A stretch of 64,000 nucleotides of DNA from Cryptomeria japonica. Taxonomy: Eukaryota > Streptophyta > Pinopsida > Cupressales > Cupressaceae. This document shows positions 25,400 through 39,708 of this stretch, piece by piece. Where the stretch lies: assembly GCF_030272615.1 (NCBI RefSeq), contig NC_081413.1, positions 188,848,169-188,912,168 of the forward strand. The letters are read 5' to 3'. The position numbers and the translations under genes are program-made. The notes under the pieces were generated by a model. That model had not been told where the DNA came from and made no database searches. It saw only the letters and a program-made list of their open reading frames with translations. The first letter of the stretch is position 1, and each line of letters begins with the position of its first letter.

Positions 25400-26700
25400 A
25401 TGATAAATCTCTTTTAATGATATGGAAATGCTTGATTAAAATGTTGGTTGGAAGTAATGTTGTTCAAATATGTCTTGTGCATATTAACTTCTATGTATGC
25501 AGCTGGAAGACAGAGACTAATTCAACACAAAGACATCGATTGCTATTTTAGAGAGTTACAGTCCTACTCAATAGGACTGCTGGACCAGTTAAGCCAACAA
25601 TTGATGATTCTAGCAGAGCTTTCAGTTGCAGTTGATGCAGTTACTATTTCAAAACATGCATCAAACTGTTGAGGAGATCTAAAGGACGCCATGGCCTATA
25701 TTTGTGCATTAGACTAAGTCTTATAATGATTCACCCTTCTATGCTTTTATTATTAATAAAATTCGTCCTCCTAGTTTGTTGGGAGTGGATCGCCTATGTA
25801 GATAGTTAGTTGTTAGATTTCTTATAAATATCAGTTAAGGATGGATTATGTAATGCAATTTTATTTTTACTTAAGCATCGAGTGTACTTTGTTTTATAGT
25901 TAGAAATAACGAGGAGATTTCATTTTTGCCATCTTTTCTGTTCAGAACTTCAATTTGTATGTGATGTTGACATAATATTTAAATTTAGTTTAAGCTTTGG
26001 AGGCTCAACCAAGGGGCTCACTTGGGGAGCATCCACACTCATTCACTTCCATGTTTTACTTAGTAAGTTTACTATCAAGCTTATGTTTACTGTTTAGAAT
26101 CCTTTTTGTTGACTGTCTTGTAGCCATAGAAACTTCATTTTGTGACTGTTCTTGTAGCCAAAGGAAAAACATAGTTTATAGTTACCAGATGGTTAGTTTA
26201 TTTCTTGCATAAAGTTACAAGCTTCATGTTAAGTATGTTAAATTGATGTTAGTAGAACCAATGTTGGGATCTAATGCTTTCCATTAATTCCTTATTTAGC
26301 TGCTTTAATCTTGAGTTAGTATTCCTCGTGAGTCTCTTGGTGCACATATAGTGTAGACTTGTTTCATGTATACGTTCTTAGGTTAACAATTGAATGAGTT
26401 AGTAATCCAATGATAACAGATAATTGAACCCCCTTGGTCGAGGAAATGAGTCTTTATTACTAGGGTATTATAAAGAACCAACATGTTTTAGTTTTCGTTT
26501 ATATTTAAATCATTATTATAAAAGACTCTATAAATGACTTCTAATATATTTTCGATGATTTATTACTTATACATTCTTTACATTTCACACTCACAGGATA
26601 TGGCCAAACATTTAGATAATCATGACATCATTGAACTCTGTACAAATACCAATAAAAGCATGCAAAGTTCCCTTGTAAATGAGCTATAATGTATTGGAAG
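25400..26700 (+). other. Unassigned region with short open frames
   Basis: Mostly AT-rich. A 74-codon frame at 25448-25672 (ending YSIGLLDQLSQQLMILAELSVAVDAVTISKHASNC) has fairly protein-like composition and is preceded by a TTCTATGTATGCAG acceptor-like site. It might be an exon of the same decayed gene as 26705-26995. No family recognised. Confidence 0.3.
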
Positions 26701-26995
26701 TGACGTGCAACAACTTCAATCAGTTTTGTTAAAATCTTGCAGTGAGATTGTTTCTAAATGCAAAAAAGAAAGCCAAACAATACTTCTTAAAGAAGAATTG
26801 TCTGTTGAACAAGTTGAGGGAACATTATCAATGGTCAATGATAGTTGCATTAGACTGGAAGGGCTCTACAACTTTCTTAGAGAGCTAGCCTACAATCAAT
26901 ATTACAAAAAAGATGGAAACGATGGAACAATTGACAAAACAAAAGGAACCCTATCAATTATCAAGGCATATGAAATGTACTTGGAAAAAATATGA
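26600..26995 (+). pseudogene. Hypothetical gene fragment, Gln/Lys-rich helical
   Basis: The open frame 26705-26995 (96 codons) contains VQQLQSVLLKSCSEIVSKCKKE and SIIKAYEMYLEKI and looks alpha-helical. The same frame is readable upstream to about 26600 across one stop, just after a CTCACAG acceptor-like site, with HLDNHDIIELCTNTNKSMQSSL. It lies between the two promoter-like repeats and upstream of the RPA relic. It may therefore be an exon of an additional Helitron passenger or host fragment. I do not recognise the protein. Confidence 0.35.
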
Positions 26996-27616
26996 TTGCC
27001 TACTTTACTTTCTTATTATGTAAACTACTTATATTCATCTATATATAAAATCCAAAATAAATAAAGAAACTTATATTTTTCTACTTCTCAATGTGGATGC
27101 ACCTATTCATGTATAGTCTCTTTATGATAAATAAAAATGTTTCATTTTGTCAAGTTTATCCATTTTATAGTTTATGTGCAATAAATAAATATGCTTCATT
27201 TCCTCAAGTTTATCCATATATATCCTTTTCATGATAAACTTTTTAGAATAAATAAAGATAAAATGATCTAATTAAAATAAGTTTTACCCTATTAAAAATA
27301 GAAACCATATACGAGCCATGAGAGGACGGGTAGAAACAATAATTAAATGAATGTATTATTCTTATTAAGTTTTGAAATTATTATTTATTTATTATTAATT
27401 TTAGAAATTATTATTTTCATATATGTTAACTTTGCGTTTACTTATATATTTTCCATTTTTACTAAAATTTAAATTTGTATTTCTTTTAATTATTTATGTC
27501 TATTTATCTAACTACAAATAATAATTAAAATTTATCAAATGACTCACAGGAAAACGTTTGCCACTATGACAACATTAACAACAAATGCAATTGCCAACAT
27601 TCTTGCGGGCATGTCT
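26996..27616. other. AT-rich spacer
   Basis: Contains a loose duplication of a TTTATGATAAATAAA / TTATCCATWTAT motif at about 27060-27250 and otherwise nothing I can identify. Confidence 0.5.
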
Positions 27617-28735
27617 ATTGTATACACTCAAAATTGGCTATGAATAATTAAATAAATATTTATTATTTATTTAATGTTAATTTCCTCTATTAAATAATTA
27701 AATTGAAAAGTTTAATTATTTAATTCACTTTGATGCTTATTCTTCTATTAATTAATTAATTTGAAACATTTTAATAATTAATTCATTACCCCTTTCTTCT
27801 AAACCAATTCAATTAAATATCTAATATTTAATCATGTGCTATCAATTCTTCTATAGTCTCATCAATTAAATAATTTCTCAATTATTTAATCTTCAAATCC
27901 ACCTCACCTCATCTCCACATCACTTTCTCTTTTGCCAACTCATCAATTATGTGGCTAAGATATTAATATTTTTAAATATTAATTGATCACTTATCTTCAA
28001 CTTCCAATTCATAAATAAAAGAATGTGTACGTACACACATTTCTCAACCAATCCTACATTTCCTCCACCATCCCTAAATCTTGGGAGGGAGTTGAGTCCA
28101 CTTGTCTCAACATCCCTAATTTTTTTCCAACCATCCTATATTCCCTCAAGTCTTCAACTCCAGTCAAGGTGAGCCTTCTGACACTTGGCTTCTCCTTCCA
28201 CCTTTTCCTCCATACTGCAGGTGTAGGAGGAACATCTTCCTCCTTTTTCTCTCAGATTCTAACCAATCTCTCCATAGCCATCAATCTTGCAAGATTAAAT
28301 CTCAATCGTTGATCTCTGCCACATGGGATTTTTTCTCATGAAAATCTATAAAAAGGCATTTCCTAAGCATTTTTAGAGTTAGTAGTCATCTAGATGTTAT
28401 CTTGCATTCGTGAGTTTTTAGCTTATCATTTTCATATAGCTTTTGCATAATCATTTAGCTTATCATATGAACATCTAGTTATCAGTCTATTCATCATTGT
28501 CATCTTGGAAGCAAACACAATGCATGTCTGAGAGTAAAACATATACAACCAAGTTCAAATGGTGATAGGACACAATGATACAACAAGATAGAGGTATAAG
28601 CTTTCAAGTTTCGTACTCCTTTATTTGTTTCATTGGTTAAATTTGGAGTTTTCTTGTAGCTTTTATCTTTATTATTGTTGAAAACTAACAAGTTGCAGGT
28701 ATATTTTGAAGTGAAATTCCAAGTTGACACATCTA
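27617..28735 (+). repeat. LTR-like/promoter repeat, copy 2 (upstream of RPA relic)
   Basis: Diverged partner of 23572-24715. The TATA-like box TCTATAAAAAGG is at about 28346. The repeat runs straight into the first RPA-like coding sequence: its last shared bases, GTTGCAGGT and TTTTGAAGTGAAA, are the splice-acceptor-like start of that exon. This suggests the repeat supplied the promoter and leader of the RPA gene. Confidence 0.6.
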
Positions 28736-30510
28736 TTCCCAACCCTTCTTTACAGGTTACATGTTTAGAGTCCATAAAACAACATCGATCTGAGAATGTG
28801 AAATATCGAGTACACCTCTCTGATGGTGTACATACACATCCTTCTCTACTTCCTAACCAATTCAACAAGCTTGTTTTGGAGGATGCTTTAGTAAAAGGTT
28901 CCATCATTTTCTTAAGGGAATACACTTGCAAGAAGTTTCACAAATTCATGTATGTCGACACTTGTATACTATTATTTTTAAAGCTCTCATTTATTCATCT
29001 GTATCTCCTCATTAAATTCAATTCTCCTTTCATTGTAGGGCTATTGCAATCGATAGCTTCAAAATACTTAAAAATAATGCAAAAATAGTCGGAACACCAA
29101 TTCCTCTTTTGTAAGCTACCAACTTCCTTCCATTAAGTAGCCCTCAAAGTCCACCTAAATTTGATCCATCTAAAAATGTTCCTTCCGACACTATGAAAAC
29201 CCCACAAATGAACAAACCTTGTCTCCTTTTACAATAATCCCCATCAAAAAATTGATCCCATATCATAATCAATGGTCGATTGAGGGTCAAGCATTGACAA
29301 AAACACTCATCCATGAATATAAAAATGTTGGATGCAATGGGAAAGTTTTTGGTTTTGATTTTATAGATAGAGCAAGAACTAAAATACATGTGACTTGTTT
29401 CAATGAACTTGTTGATGAGTTCTACCATGTTATTCAATCTAATAGTCTTTATGTGATCTTCAATGGTTGTGTTAAAGTTGCCAACACCAAATATAGTAGC
29501 TCCACAAACCCTTTTGAAATATTCCTCCACAACTAATCTACAATAATTTCGTCCACCTCCATAGACTCTACCATACCCATGCATAGTTTTCATATAAAGA
29601 CCATAGATTCACTGGAACCATTACCTTTTAATCACCTTGTGGATGTCATTGGAATTCTTGTATCTAACTCTACAACATCAACCATATGCAAACGGGATGA
29701 CACTGAAATAATAAAATGTATTGTTACAATCATAGACACATCAAATTGTACTATTGAAGTTACACTTTGGGGTCATCATTGTCAGATTGAAGGTAACCAA
29801 ATCTCTGAAATGTCCCTACAACCAAACCACCCAACCCTTTTAATCAAATCTACCTATATAATTTCGTGGCATGGAAAAGCACTTGACACCATATTTTCCA
29901 CTACAATTATAATCAATCCGAAAACATTGGAAGCGTCAACACTGCAAACATGGTATGCCACCAAAGGAATCGACCATCATTCCCTTTCATTTTCAAAGAG
30001 CCGCCTTTCCTCCCACAACTTTGCAAATCCATTAGATATTTCTTCTATAAAAGAAATAAGTATTTCTGAGGAGGAGATTGTATGTGTAAAGGCCACTATC
30101 TCAAAACTCCATTTGGATAACTTTTACTACCTTTCTCGTCCTCATATAGTAGAAAATAAAAAATTTAAGAAAAAAGTCATCCAAACTTTATTGAATAAAT
30201 TATGATGCCCAAAGTGTTCTACTGATCTCTCTAAATGTGATTTTAGCTATATGTTGAAAATCGACTTGCAAGATGAAACATGTGAACTCCTTAAAGTTAC
30301 CGCATTTGAAGGGCCAACAAATGCTTTGTTGGGTGTTGTCGCGGAAGATTTTCAACTTAGATACTAGTAGAGCTTGATGTTGCTAAACAAATCTTAGACA
30401 ATGTAATAAATTGTCACTTTCTACTTGATCTCAAAAACAAAATGATCCCATTTGGTGGGCAGGAAACACAAAGCATTGTTATTACAGTTGTTAACCTGAT
30501 TTAGCAATTG
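28699..30510 (+). pseudogene. RPA70-like single-stranded DNA-binding protein gene of a Helitron (decayed)
   Basis: The translation follows the order of the replication protein A large subunit. First is an N-terminal OB fold (28699-28949; YRVHLSDGVHTHPSLLPNQFN...LVKGSIIFLREYTC). A GT-AG intron (28950-29038) and an AIDSFKILKNNAKIVG block follow. DNA-binding domain A is at 29219-29536 (PIKKLIPYHNQWSIEGQ, KVFGFDFIDRA, VTCFNELVDEFYHVI). Domain B is at 29579-30205 (LVDVIGILVS, IEVTLWGHHC, INPKTLEASTLQTWY). After an in-frame TGA comes part of domain C with one CPKC zinc pair (30206-30505). RPA binds single-stranded DNA during replication, and plant Helitrons are known to carry RPA-like genes. Frame changes around 29215 and 29537-29578 and stops show it is dead. 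A host RPA1 retro-fragment is less likely because an intron remains and a Helitron Rep/helicase follows. Confidence 0.82.
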
Positions 30511-31033
<523 letters not shown>

Positions 31034-31085
31034 GGTCATCATTTACAAATAGATCACATTCTACTAATTCTCAAAGAAAATTCTA

Positions 31086-34000
31086 GTGGAAGTACACAAT
31101 GAAAATATGCAAGAAAAGCGTGCTCGGCGAAATGAGATCGCATATGGTACCATGCAAGAAAAGATATTATTAACAAAAGAAGATGAGAAAACCAACACAT
31201 CCTTCTTGATGAAGCTTCCACATATGCATTTTCTCCATCTAATAATCCTTCCCATCTACCACAACATCCACCTCAATTACAAAATATAGTTGAGCCCAAC
31301 CTTTTTGCCCAAATGCAACCTCCATCACCTTTCTCTCAAAATTATTACACTGCTAGAATAATTTTTGTTCAAAGTTGGATAGCCTCTCAAACATGTCAAC
31401 ATGTTTGGTTTGTATGGAAAAATATCTAGGCATCAAAACTAAGAAGTTTGATGAAATAACTACTTGTTATAGATGTACATTTGAAAAGAATGGTCATCGC
31501 TCAAAATGGAACAACATGGATCCTAATCAGCAACCTATATGTTTGCAAAGACAAACTCAAATTGAGGAGATGTTGATTGCAATGATTAGCCCTGTACTTC
31601 AAGTTACTTATGCTAGGGGAGGGCAACTCAAATATAGTGGCCACACTATTTGTTTTCCTCAAGATATTTCTACAATTGCATCCTACTTGCCAAGGCATAT
31701 ACATGAATTGGATATAATAACAGTAAATAGGGAAAGCACTGGGCAAAAATAATATAACTTTTATGTTAGTAGAGATCATGTTCATGAAGCATTAAAATAT
31801 AAGATATGCAATGACCCATACTATAAACATGTAAAGTTAGATGAGCATTCATTAACATCTTTACCCATTGCCTCTACTAACATCTCAAACCTTCTATATG
31901 CAATAACTTCAACCACTGATCCAAGAGATGCAGAGATCACACAATCATATGTTACAAAGGATGACACATTACAAGAGAACATGGAATCACAATCTTCATT
32001 TTTGACAAATATTCCACTTGCACATAGAGAGGTTGAAGAGGTGCACTCTTTACTACAACTAGGGAAAGGACACCCAACTCCTATTGTACATTGGCCACCA
32101 ATTTCTCCACCCCCTACAAATGAATACACCACTGAAGGATTGTTTGCAATGGTATTTCCTACTTTGTTTCCAAAAGGAAGTTCCATATTCAAACAACAAT
32201 GTATCAAAGAAGTTAAGTTACATGAATATGCTCTCCATCTTCTACGAAACTATGATAATAGATTTGGCCAACACCCACAATTTAGATACTTCATATTAAA
32301 CATACTTATGCCTCATCGGAGTCCAACCACATCATCTGTATATGTGCAAAGACAACTAGAAGATTGTCTACCTGAAACAATTTCTAATCTACACCAAAGA
32401 CTAAAGGACTTTCCTGATGACAAGCTTGTCGATTGGTTTGTACCTCATCAATTCCCAGCATATGCCCATTCTGGAACTACCATAGAGGAGAGCTCTCAGA
32501 AATGGTTATTCAAATGGATTGCACGACATTATTCTCTACCCTCTGTGCAACTAATACAGAATGACCAGACTTACATAATATCATGCCATCCAATGTACCT
32601 ACAAATCCGTATGTATCTTCTAGATGGAGGATACAAAATATAGTTCAAAACCCACTCCTTACCATAGTATACATGCACCACAAATTTACAGTATTTCATG
32701 AAGAGGTCTTGGAAAAACTCCTTGGTGAAAATGACTATTGGTATAGGTATAAATCTTAAACCATTGTAATTTTGTACTACAATGTTACCTATATTAGTCA
32801 CTCAAAATTCCTTTTCGTAGATATGAGTGGCAACATAGAGGACCTGCACATATCCATGGTTTCATTTGGCTCCATGAAGCACCTGACTTTGAAAAATTAC
32901 AATGGAGTAGCATTGAATTAGTACAAAATGCACTTGACTACATCGATAGATATCTATGCATGGAACCCAAAAACATTGAATTAAGAAACCAAATGATTCG
33001 CCGATTTCCTATTGATGATCCTTGCTTGATGGACACAAGAATGATTATGAAAACCAACCCTTCCACTAACTCCAATGAATTAGAAAACCGTGTACAATGC
33101 CACACAAAGTGCACCCTACAAACTTGTCTCAAGAAAAAAAGGGACATCTCTTGTTTGTTGTTATAAAGCCCCTTGGACCGCGCAAGAGAAATCAATCCTC
33201 CCTAATGATGATAACGGCCTACCTAAACATACTCCTACAAGAAATGATGACCGCTTGAATCTTAACCCATCTATAGTCTGTATTTGGAGGGCCAATGTAG
33301 ATTTCCAACCCGTTCTTTCAATAAATGCAGTGCTAAAATATATTGAAAAATATGCAACAAAACCAAACAAAAATTTGAAACATACCATGCTATGCTATGT
33401 CACATTTCAACCAATTTCAAGCCTGACAAACCAACCCCAATTGCCTTTCAAAAAATGCTTACTGATACTCTTGTAGATCAATACATTGGTGCTCAAGAGA
33501 CCTCCCACCTTTTGTTAAAATTACCACTCTCCATATGTAGTAGGAAATTTGTTTCTTTAAATGTAAAGCGAAAAAACTTTCAACGTGTTTCAATCTCACC
33601 CACATCCACAACCATGTCCCCAATCTATATAGATTCTTACATGGCATGACCTACATAGCTAGAAACATTGTCACTTATTTAGGTGACTCAAAAGTGGACC
33701 TTTAAAGCATTTCACAAGCACAACCAATGGAAAGAACGATCTGGACAGTGGCCATTGTTCGAGTATCACCATGATTCACAAGAATCCCTGCAAAAGATGA
33801 CAAATATTTTCGAGCATTTTGTTGGAGTGAACTAATACTATACCATCCATTTCGCAACATTCAAAATGATATTGGTACATCAGATGACCAAGTTATAACA
33901 AAATGGGCAAGCTTCTCCTGCTACTACCAACCATGGCATGTGCGATGCACACCTCTGCAACCAAATGAAGAAACTAATATTGGAAGTCCACCTATTGAGG

Positions 34001-35745
34001 AGGACCAAATGCAAGAAGATATACCTGATGAATGACAAGTCTTATCAAGTCTATACCCAAGCCTCCCTATGCAGCTTGATGAAATTGACATGCTTGGTCG
34101 ACATGGCATTGACATTAACCATGATTGGGGGGAAACTCATGTCAATCAACAAGAAGAAATAATGGCTACTACTTTCATAGACTCAAATCAACTAGCATTT
34201 CAAGCTCCTTATGATCTCAATCAAAACACCTAGGTTGACCTATCTATTGAACAAAAAAAACACATGATATAGTTGGCTCACACCTACAAGCCACTACTTT
34301 GTAGCCACCACTTAAGATAATTGTTCAAGGAACAATATGAACTGGAAAGTCTCACTTGATTAAAACAATCAAGATCGCATTGATGAGCTCAACACCAATT
34401 GGTCAATCACCACTACTACTTTTTGCACCAATAGGCGTTGCAACATTCAACATACAAGCATCAACAATTCATTCTTCCCTAAGAATACCAATAAAATAAA
34501 TGGTCCCCTTACAAGGACAAACACTAGCAACATTCCAAGAGAGCATATACTTCATTCGATACATTCTAATAGATGAAATGAGTTTCATTGGTCCAAAGCT
34601 ACTACAACGAATTGACAACAGGTTGTGTGAAGCATTCCCAAGCCATAATCACATTCCATTTAGAGGATGATCAATAATGCTCTTTGGTGACTTAGAACAA
34701 CTACCGCCAGTCAAAGATATCCTCATGTATGCTTCAAGTTCTTATGGGGGAACACTGTGGCATAGTTTCACAATAATTATAACTTTGAACAAAATATTTC
34801 GTCAAATTGGAGAGGACCCGACACAAATTAGTTTTTGTGCCCTTCTCTCAAATTTACAAAATGCACAACCTACAATAGTAGATTGGCAACTTCTAATGTC
34901 ATGATTAAGCTCCTCACTCACAACTGAAGAGAAATCTCATTTCTCATCCTCCATACATCTATTCACAACAAACGAAATGGCGTCTTTACATAATAAACGT
35001 ATGTTGCTATCTTCAACAATGCCAATAGCATTATCCACATCAGAGCAACTTAGGGGATCAACATGCTCAAATCCAGAAGAAGAAGAACTTAAATATAAGA
35101 TACTCCTATGTATTGGCCAAAAGGTTACGTTATGTTCAAATTTGTGGGTCAAAACAGGGCTTGTTAACAGTGCACTTGGAAAAGTTAAAACAATTGTATA
35201 TAGAGATGGAGAAAGACCACCTCAACTTCCCTTACTTGTTGTTGTTCACTTCAAAAATTATAGAGGACCAGTGTGGGATCACAATCAACCAAAAAATGTT
35301 CCTGTAACCCCTTTAAGTCGTGGTGTTCGTCGTCAAATACCACTAAAAATGGCATGGGCATTAACTATACACAAATCATAAGGGCACACACTTCAACAAG
35401 CAACAATCGACATCGATAATATTGACCATCAACAATTGACATTCACAGGTATCTCATGTGGGCATCTTCTTCTCTAGTTATCCTTACTATGTGCAACAAG
35501 TCTACAGATGACCAACTACTCACATCCGATGTGTGAGAAAGCAACAAATATCAAAAACTTAGACACCAAGTTAGAGGCAAACCACCAAAGAGTAAGTGAA
35601 CTCGCAAATCTCCGCATACACCCTACCTTCACATTCAAAAGATATTCATGCATGCAAACCAACCCATATGTTGCTTGTTGAAAACAAGAGGAGCGATTAC
35701 TAGCATTATCAAATACAAAGTCTACAAACAAAAATTAAAAGATCT
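31086..35745 (+). pseudogene. Helitron Rep/helicase (RepHel), decayed, with one intron
   Basis: The fragments read in order as a plant Helitron transposase. A basic N-terminus (31086-31190) comes first. A cysteine-rich Helitron-like N-terminal region follows (31375-31752; CLVCMEKYLG, TCYRCTFEKNGH). The conserved block before Rep is at 31981-32643. Rep itself keeps the HUH motif (AHIHGF, histidines at 32849-32857) and both tyrosines of KYIEKYATK (33339-33353). A Pif1-type superfamily 1 helicase ends the gene, with Walker A near 34329-34352, Walker B LIDEMSF (34566-34583), FGDLEQLPPV (34680-34710) and a C-terminal RRQIPLKMAWALTIHKS block (about 35330-35378). RepHel nicks, unwinds and rolling-circle-copies the transposon. 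Frameshifts, a TGA inside Walker A and a TAA after HKS inactivate the helicase. The Helitron termini were not found. A solo LTR interrupts the 3' flank at 35794. Confidence 0.88.
32747..32820 (+). other. Intron in the Helitron Rep/helicase gene
   Basis: A 74-base AT-rich segment begins GTATAAATC and ends TTTTCGTAG. Removing it joins WYR to YEWQHRGPAHIHGF without breaking a conserved block of Rep, so this is a genuine GT-AG intron of the ancestral gene. Confidence 0.75.
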
Positions 35746-35793
35746 CCAGGTTTGTTCACTCAATCACTTGCTTATGTATCTTTTTAATGTATA

Positions 35794-38700
35794 TGTAGTA
35801 CCCCTTTTTGATCGGACTTTTTAGACTGATTTTGTGTTGCAGTTTCCTATTCAGTTGACACTTTATTGCTCGACATTTTGCAGACGTATTTGATATTATT
35901 TCATGTTTATCTGGATATTGGATGCATGAGTTATTTTCAGTATTTCAGTATTGGTGATTTCTAGTATTTCATGGATTATTGCTCGTACTGACATCTTACT
36001 TTATCTAGGCGATGTGTCATATATATGTTGCGTGTTTGCTATTGTATTGGATGCAAGGGGACGATTTTCCTTCACTCGTTTCGATGAGACAGGGAACGTC
36101 GCGATTCTCCTTCATCGGTGTGCATGCCGTGTATTCTATATCTATATGCATGTATGTGTGCTTCGGTGATGCAGGATATTGCAGGTACAAGTACCGGGTA
36201 GGTACGGGGTATCGTCTCCACCTGGCTTCACAGGTCTGAGCGTGCCTTATATGTCCGATGGGAGTGGAGGAGATAGCTTTTGACCCTAGTCCTTACCTCA
36301 GTCTATTATTGTGAGTGCCGTCAGTCGGTCGTTCATCCCTTTTGTTTGAAATTCGAGTCTTTTTGCTTTTCCTCGATTTGCGTGCCATAGTGGTTCGGTT
36401 ATTTATTTAAAGTATAAGTTGTCATTATTTGTTGGCTTGAGCGATTTATTCCTTATTATACCTTATGTCTTGAATCAAGCTTAATTGATTAGTTTATTAG
36501 ATTTTAACTTTTAGTTACTTATTTTGGCAAAGTAATCGTGTTTAGATCCAACGGAAGAAATAGAATAAATTAGTTAATTGCTTTTAATATATGCAAATAA
36601 AGCTAACTCATTGTTTTCCTATTTAGTAGAAAAGTTGATTTAATTGCTATTTATGAAAAATGTAATTTTCAAAAAAAGAGGGAATTTTCATTTATTTGTT
36701 TTGAAAAATATGAAAAAGAAAAAGAAAAGAAAAGAAAGTCAATTGTGGGATTTTAATGTTTTTTAAATAGAAATATTGCAACCTAGAAAATTAGGTTAAA
36801 GAGATTGTCTTACTAAATTACCTTGGAGGAGATTTTGGGGGTTATGCTTATTTTGGAGGAGGAGAAAGAAATTCTGGAAAAATTGCTTGAAGGGTGGATT
36901 TGGGTTTGAACTAGCTGGGATTCCTGCTGAAGCATACCATTCCTGCTTGGAAATCATAGAGGTTGGTTGAATCCTTGTTTATTTCAACAAAAAAAATCCT
37001 TGCTTTCTTCCCATTTTCTGTTATTTGTTTAAAAGCTTGAATTGTGAATTTTGGGTGTTGAGTGTTTGTTTGTCATGGGTTTGTGGAAGAAGGATTCTAT
37101 CAATTTGTTATCAAAATTCCAAACTTAAGCTTTCTCCATGTAGTTTCTTAACTTAATTTGTGTTGTTTCATCTTTGTTTGTGCAAGAAATTTCTTGGTTT
37201 ATTTTGCTGTTTGTAATTGGAAATATTGTTGGGTTTTAGTAGTGTTATGCTGGCAAAATTTTGCCAAACATTCATAAAATACCTCTCCCTGGTAATTTCC
37301 AGTTTAAAATGATGGTTATGAGTTAATTTTTCTCTTGTTCATGCTTGTTGGGAGCAAAGAAATTTAATTGGAGGGTAGAGATTAATTCTATTCCCATTTA
37401 ATTTAAATTTTAGAGTAAACTGGGCTGATTTGAATGAAATTTTATTGCCCCTGTTTTGTCTCAGAAGATTTGTAATTGTTGGTAAAATTGGCAATACCAG
37501 TGACTCTTTTAATTTGTTTTTTTGGTTGTATGTTTGTCAAAATATGGTGGCTGGGAAATTATTTGTTAATTTTGTTTTAATAGAGGTCTTCACCTCTGTC
37601 TCTGTTATTAGTTTCTTCTATTTTTGTCTCAGGCGTTTTTGTCCAAAAACGAAATTTAAATTGTTATTTAAACAGAAAAAAATTGAAAACAAAAAAAAAT
37701 TTAACATATTGGTGTTTGGGATTGGGGGGCGGTGGTGGGGAGCTGGGCTCAACCCAGCCCACGCTACTCCCCTCTCCCTGCAGCCTCGCTGCTTTCCCCA
37801 TGACTGAGGATGCAGCAAGCGCTGCATTCCCCAATCTGGGAACAGCAGCAAGCTGCCGTGGGAGCTTGGGGGCCCCACGTTGGGGTTTAAAGATTGTTTT
37901 TTTTAATATTTTTTTTAGTTTTAAAAAAAATAAAAATATTATAATGTGTTAGTGGTTTAAATAAAATCATTAAGTATTATTTTGTGTTAATATTAAGTGA
38001 TAATATATTGTTATTTAAACGATAATAACAATATGTTATTATTTAATATTAAAATAATAATAATATGTTAATTGTAGTTTGTAATGATGTTGAGATTAAT
38101 TAATAATTTTTCAATTTTAGTGATGAGGATTATTTGCCTGGTATTGTGGAAATAAATAAAATGATTTAGAGGTTAGTATTAATGTTGGAATAAAGGAAAG
38201 TTTAGGTTAAATTTGATATTAGCGTTGTTATCCAAATATTGTAAAATAATTGTATGATGATTGTATTCGACGAATAGTGGTTATTTTGGAATTATTTTAT
38301 ATTAGCCGATATTTACATTTGTTTAATTTGATTTAAATGTTGACTGCTCAAAGAAAGATTGCTTGTGTAGGATCTTGTGTTTTAATAATTGCAGTCTAGT
38401 TGTTTTAATGTCGTCGCATTATGTTTAAAATGGTCATTATGTTGTCAATGTTTACCCTTAGTCAGGTGTCGATGTTCAAACCTTGAGGAAGTGGGCTATT
38501 ATGTGTTATGTCCTTAATGGTCAACCCTAGGTTTGTGGCTGTGAGTCCTCCACCTGTGTTATGTCTGGATAAGTTATGGTTGTTAGCCCACCATAGAGTT
38601 CTCATAGATAGTCTTATCCAGTTAGTGACCTAGTAGAGAGAGTGGCTTTCGGGCGGGGGCCGCACCCAAAGTGGATGGCAGGATAACCCCTCGAAAGTCA

Positions 38701-39703
38701 GCTATTAAGTGATAACCTAATAATTTGTTTAGGGGGTGGGTAGTTATTAATATAATTAAGATAATGTACCCCGTACACGGTTGAGTGCTTGTATAGGCTC
38801 AAGGTGTTTGGGAAGGCCTGGAATGGCAAACCTACCACCTTGTCTTCACGAAAGGATGGTAGGGTCCGCATGATGCTTAGATGGAGCCGGGGGTTCGGGA
38901 GAGGTTACCAGGATAACCCATGATGGGGGCCGGGACCTATGGAGACCTACCTAGGGTAACCATCTTAAGCCATGTGATGACACTCTCTCTCTAGGGTCGC
39001 TAGTGTTTTGTGAGTCGAGTCACTTGTGTACTGCGGAGTCATGTGTACTGTTGTGCTTTTCTTGCTTGCTTGAGGGTCTTCCGCTATCTCCTAGCACAGT
39101 GGGGTGGTTCCATTACGGGATCACATGGTCGGGTGGTAGTGCCACTTCCCATCGGATATCTTGTTCCTACCTTCACGCGAGGATTGGCTTCGCCGGTGCA
39201 TCTTGGTTCTTGCTTCGTGTAGCACTTATGTTCTTGAGGTTGTACCTTTGAGGCCCGTGTGGTCATTGTATCAACAACTTGTAACCTTTGTATTTTATTG
39301 TTCTATGGAAGTCATGTAATTTATGGAATATTGTAATTTAAGTTCATGGGATGTATATTGTTTCAATTATCTTTCCTAATATGTATAAATGAATCATTGG
39401 AAGTATATATGTTGTAATTCTTTAAGCCTATCTTTTGGAGATCAATTTATGAATATGAGTTATTTAATCGTTATTGGCTTTCTCTAATTTTAGATGGATG
39501 ATTGGATTAATATTGTGATGTGGTCTTATTTAGAAGTAATCTCCGTTGGTAACCCTTTAGGATGTAAACGTTAGTCTTCCGCTTATGTTAATTATTGTGC
39601 AAAGTTATGATTAATTTATTTAATCTTTAAAAAAAAAAATTATTGCGCCTCTTAGTCGCCTTGTTGTGTTGCTTTCCTTTAGGGTTCCTGGCGGGGCATT
39701 ACA
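35794..39703 (+). mobile_element. Solo LTR (about 3.9 kb) or LTR-like insertion
   Basis: Begins TGTAGTACCCC, ends GGGGCATTACA, and is flanked by perfect GTATA copies (35789-35793 and 39704-39708). I found no internal direct repeat pair, primer site or coding domain. The simplest reading is therefore a solo LTR left by unequal recombination between the LTRs of a long-LTR element, probably gypsy-like. It contains a poly-purine stretch near 36716-36740 and a GC-rich patch at 37725-37890. Orientation is a guess from the GGCGGGGCATTACA end. It is inserted just downstream of the Helitron helicase. Confidence 0.75.
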
Positions 39704-39708
39704 GTATA

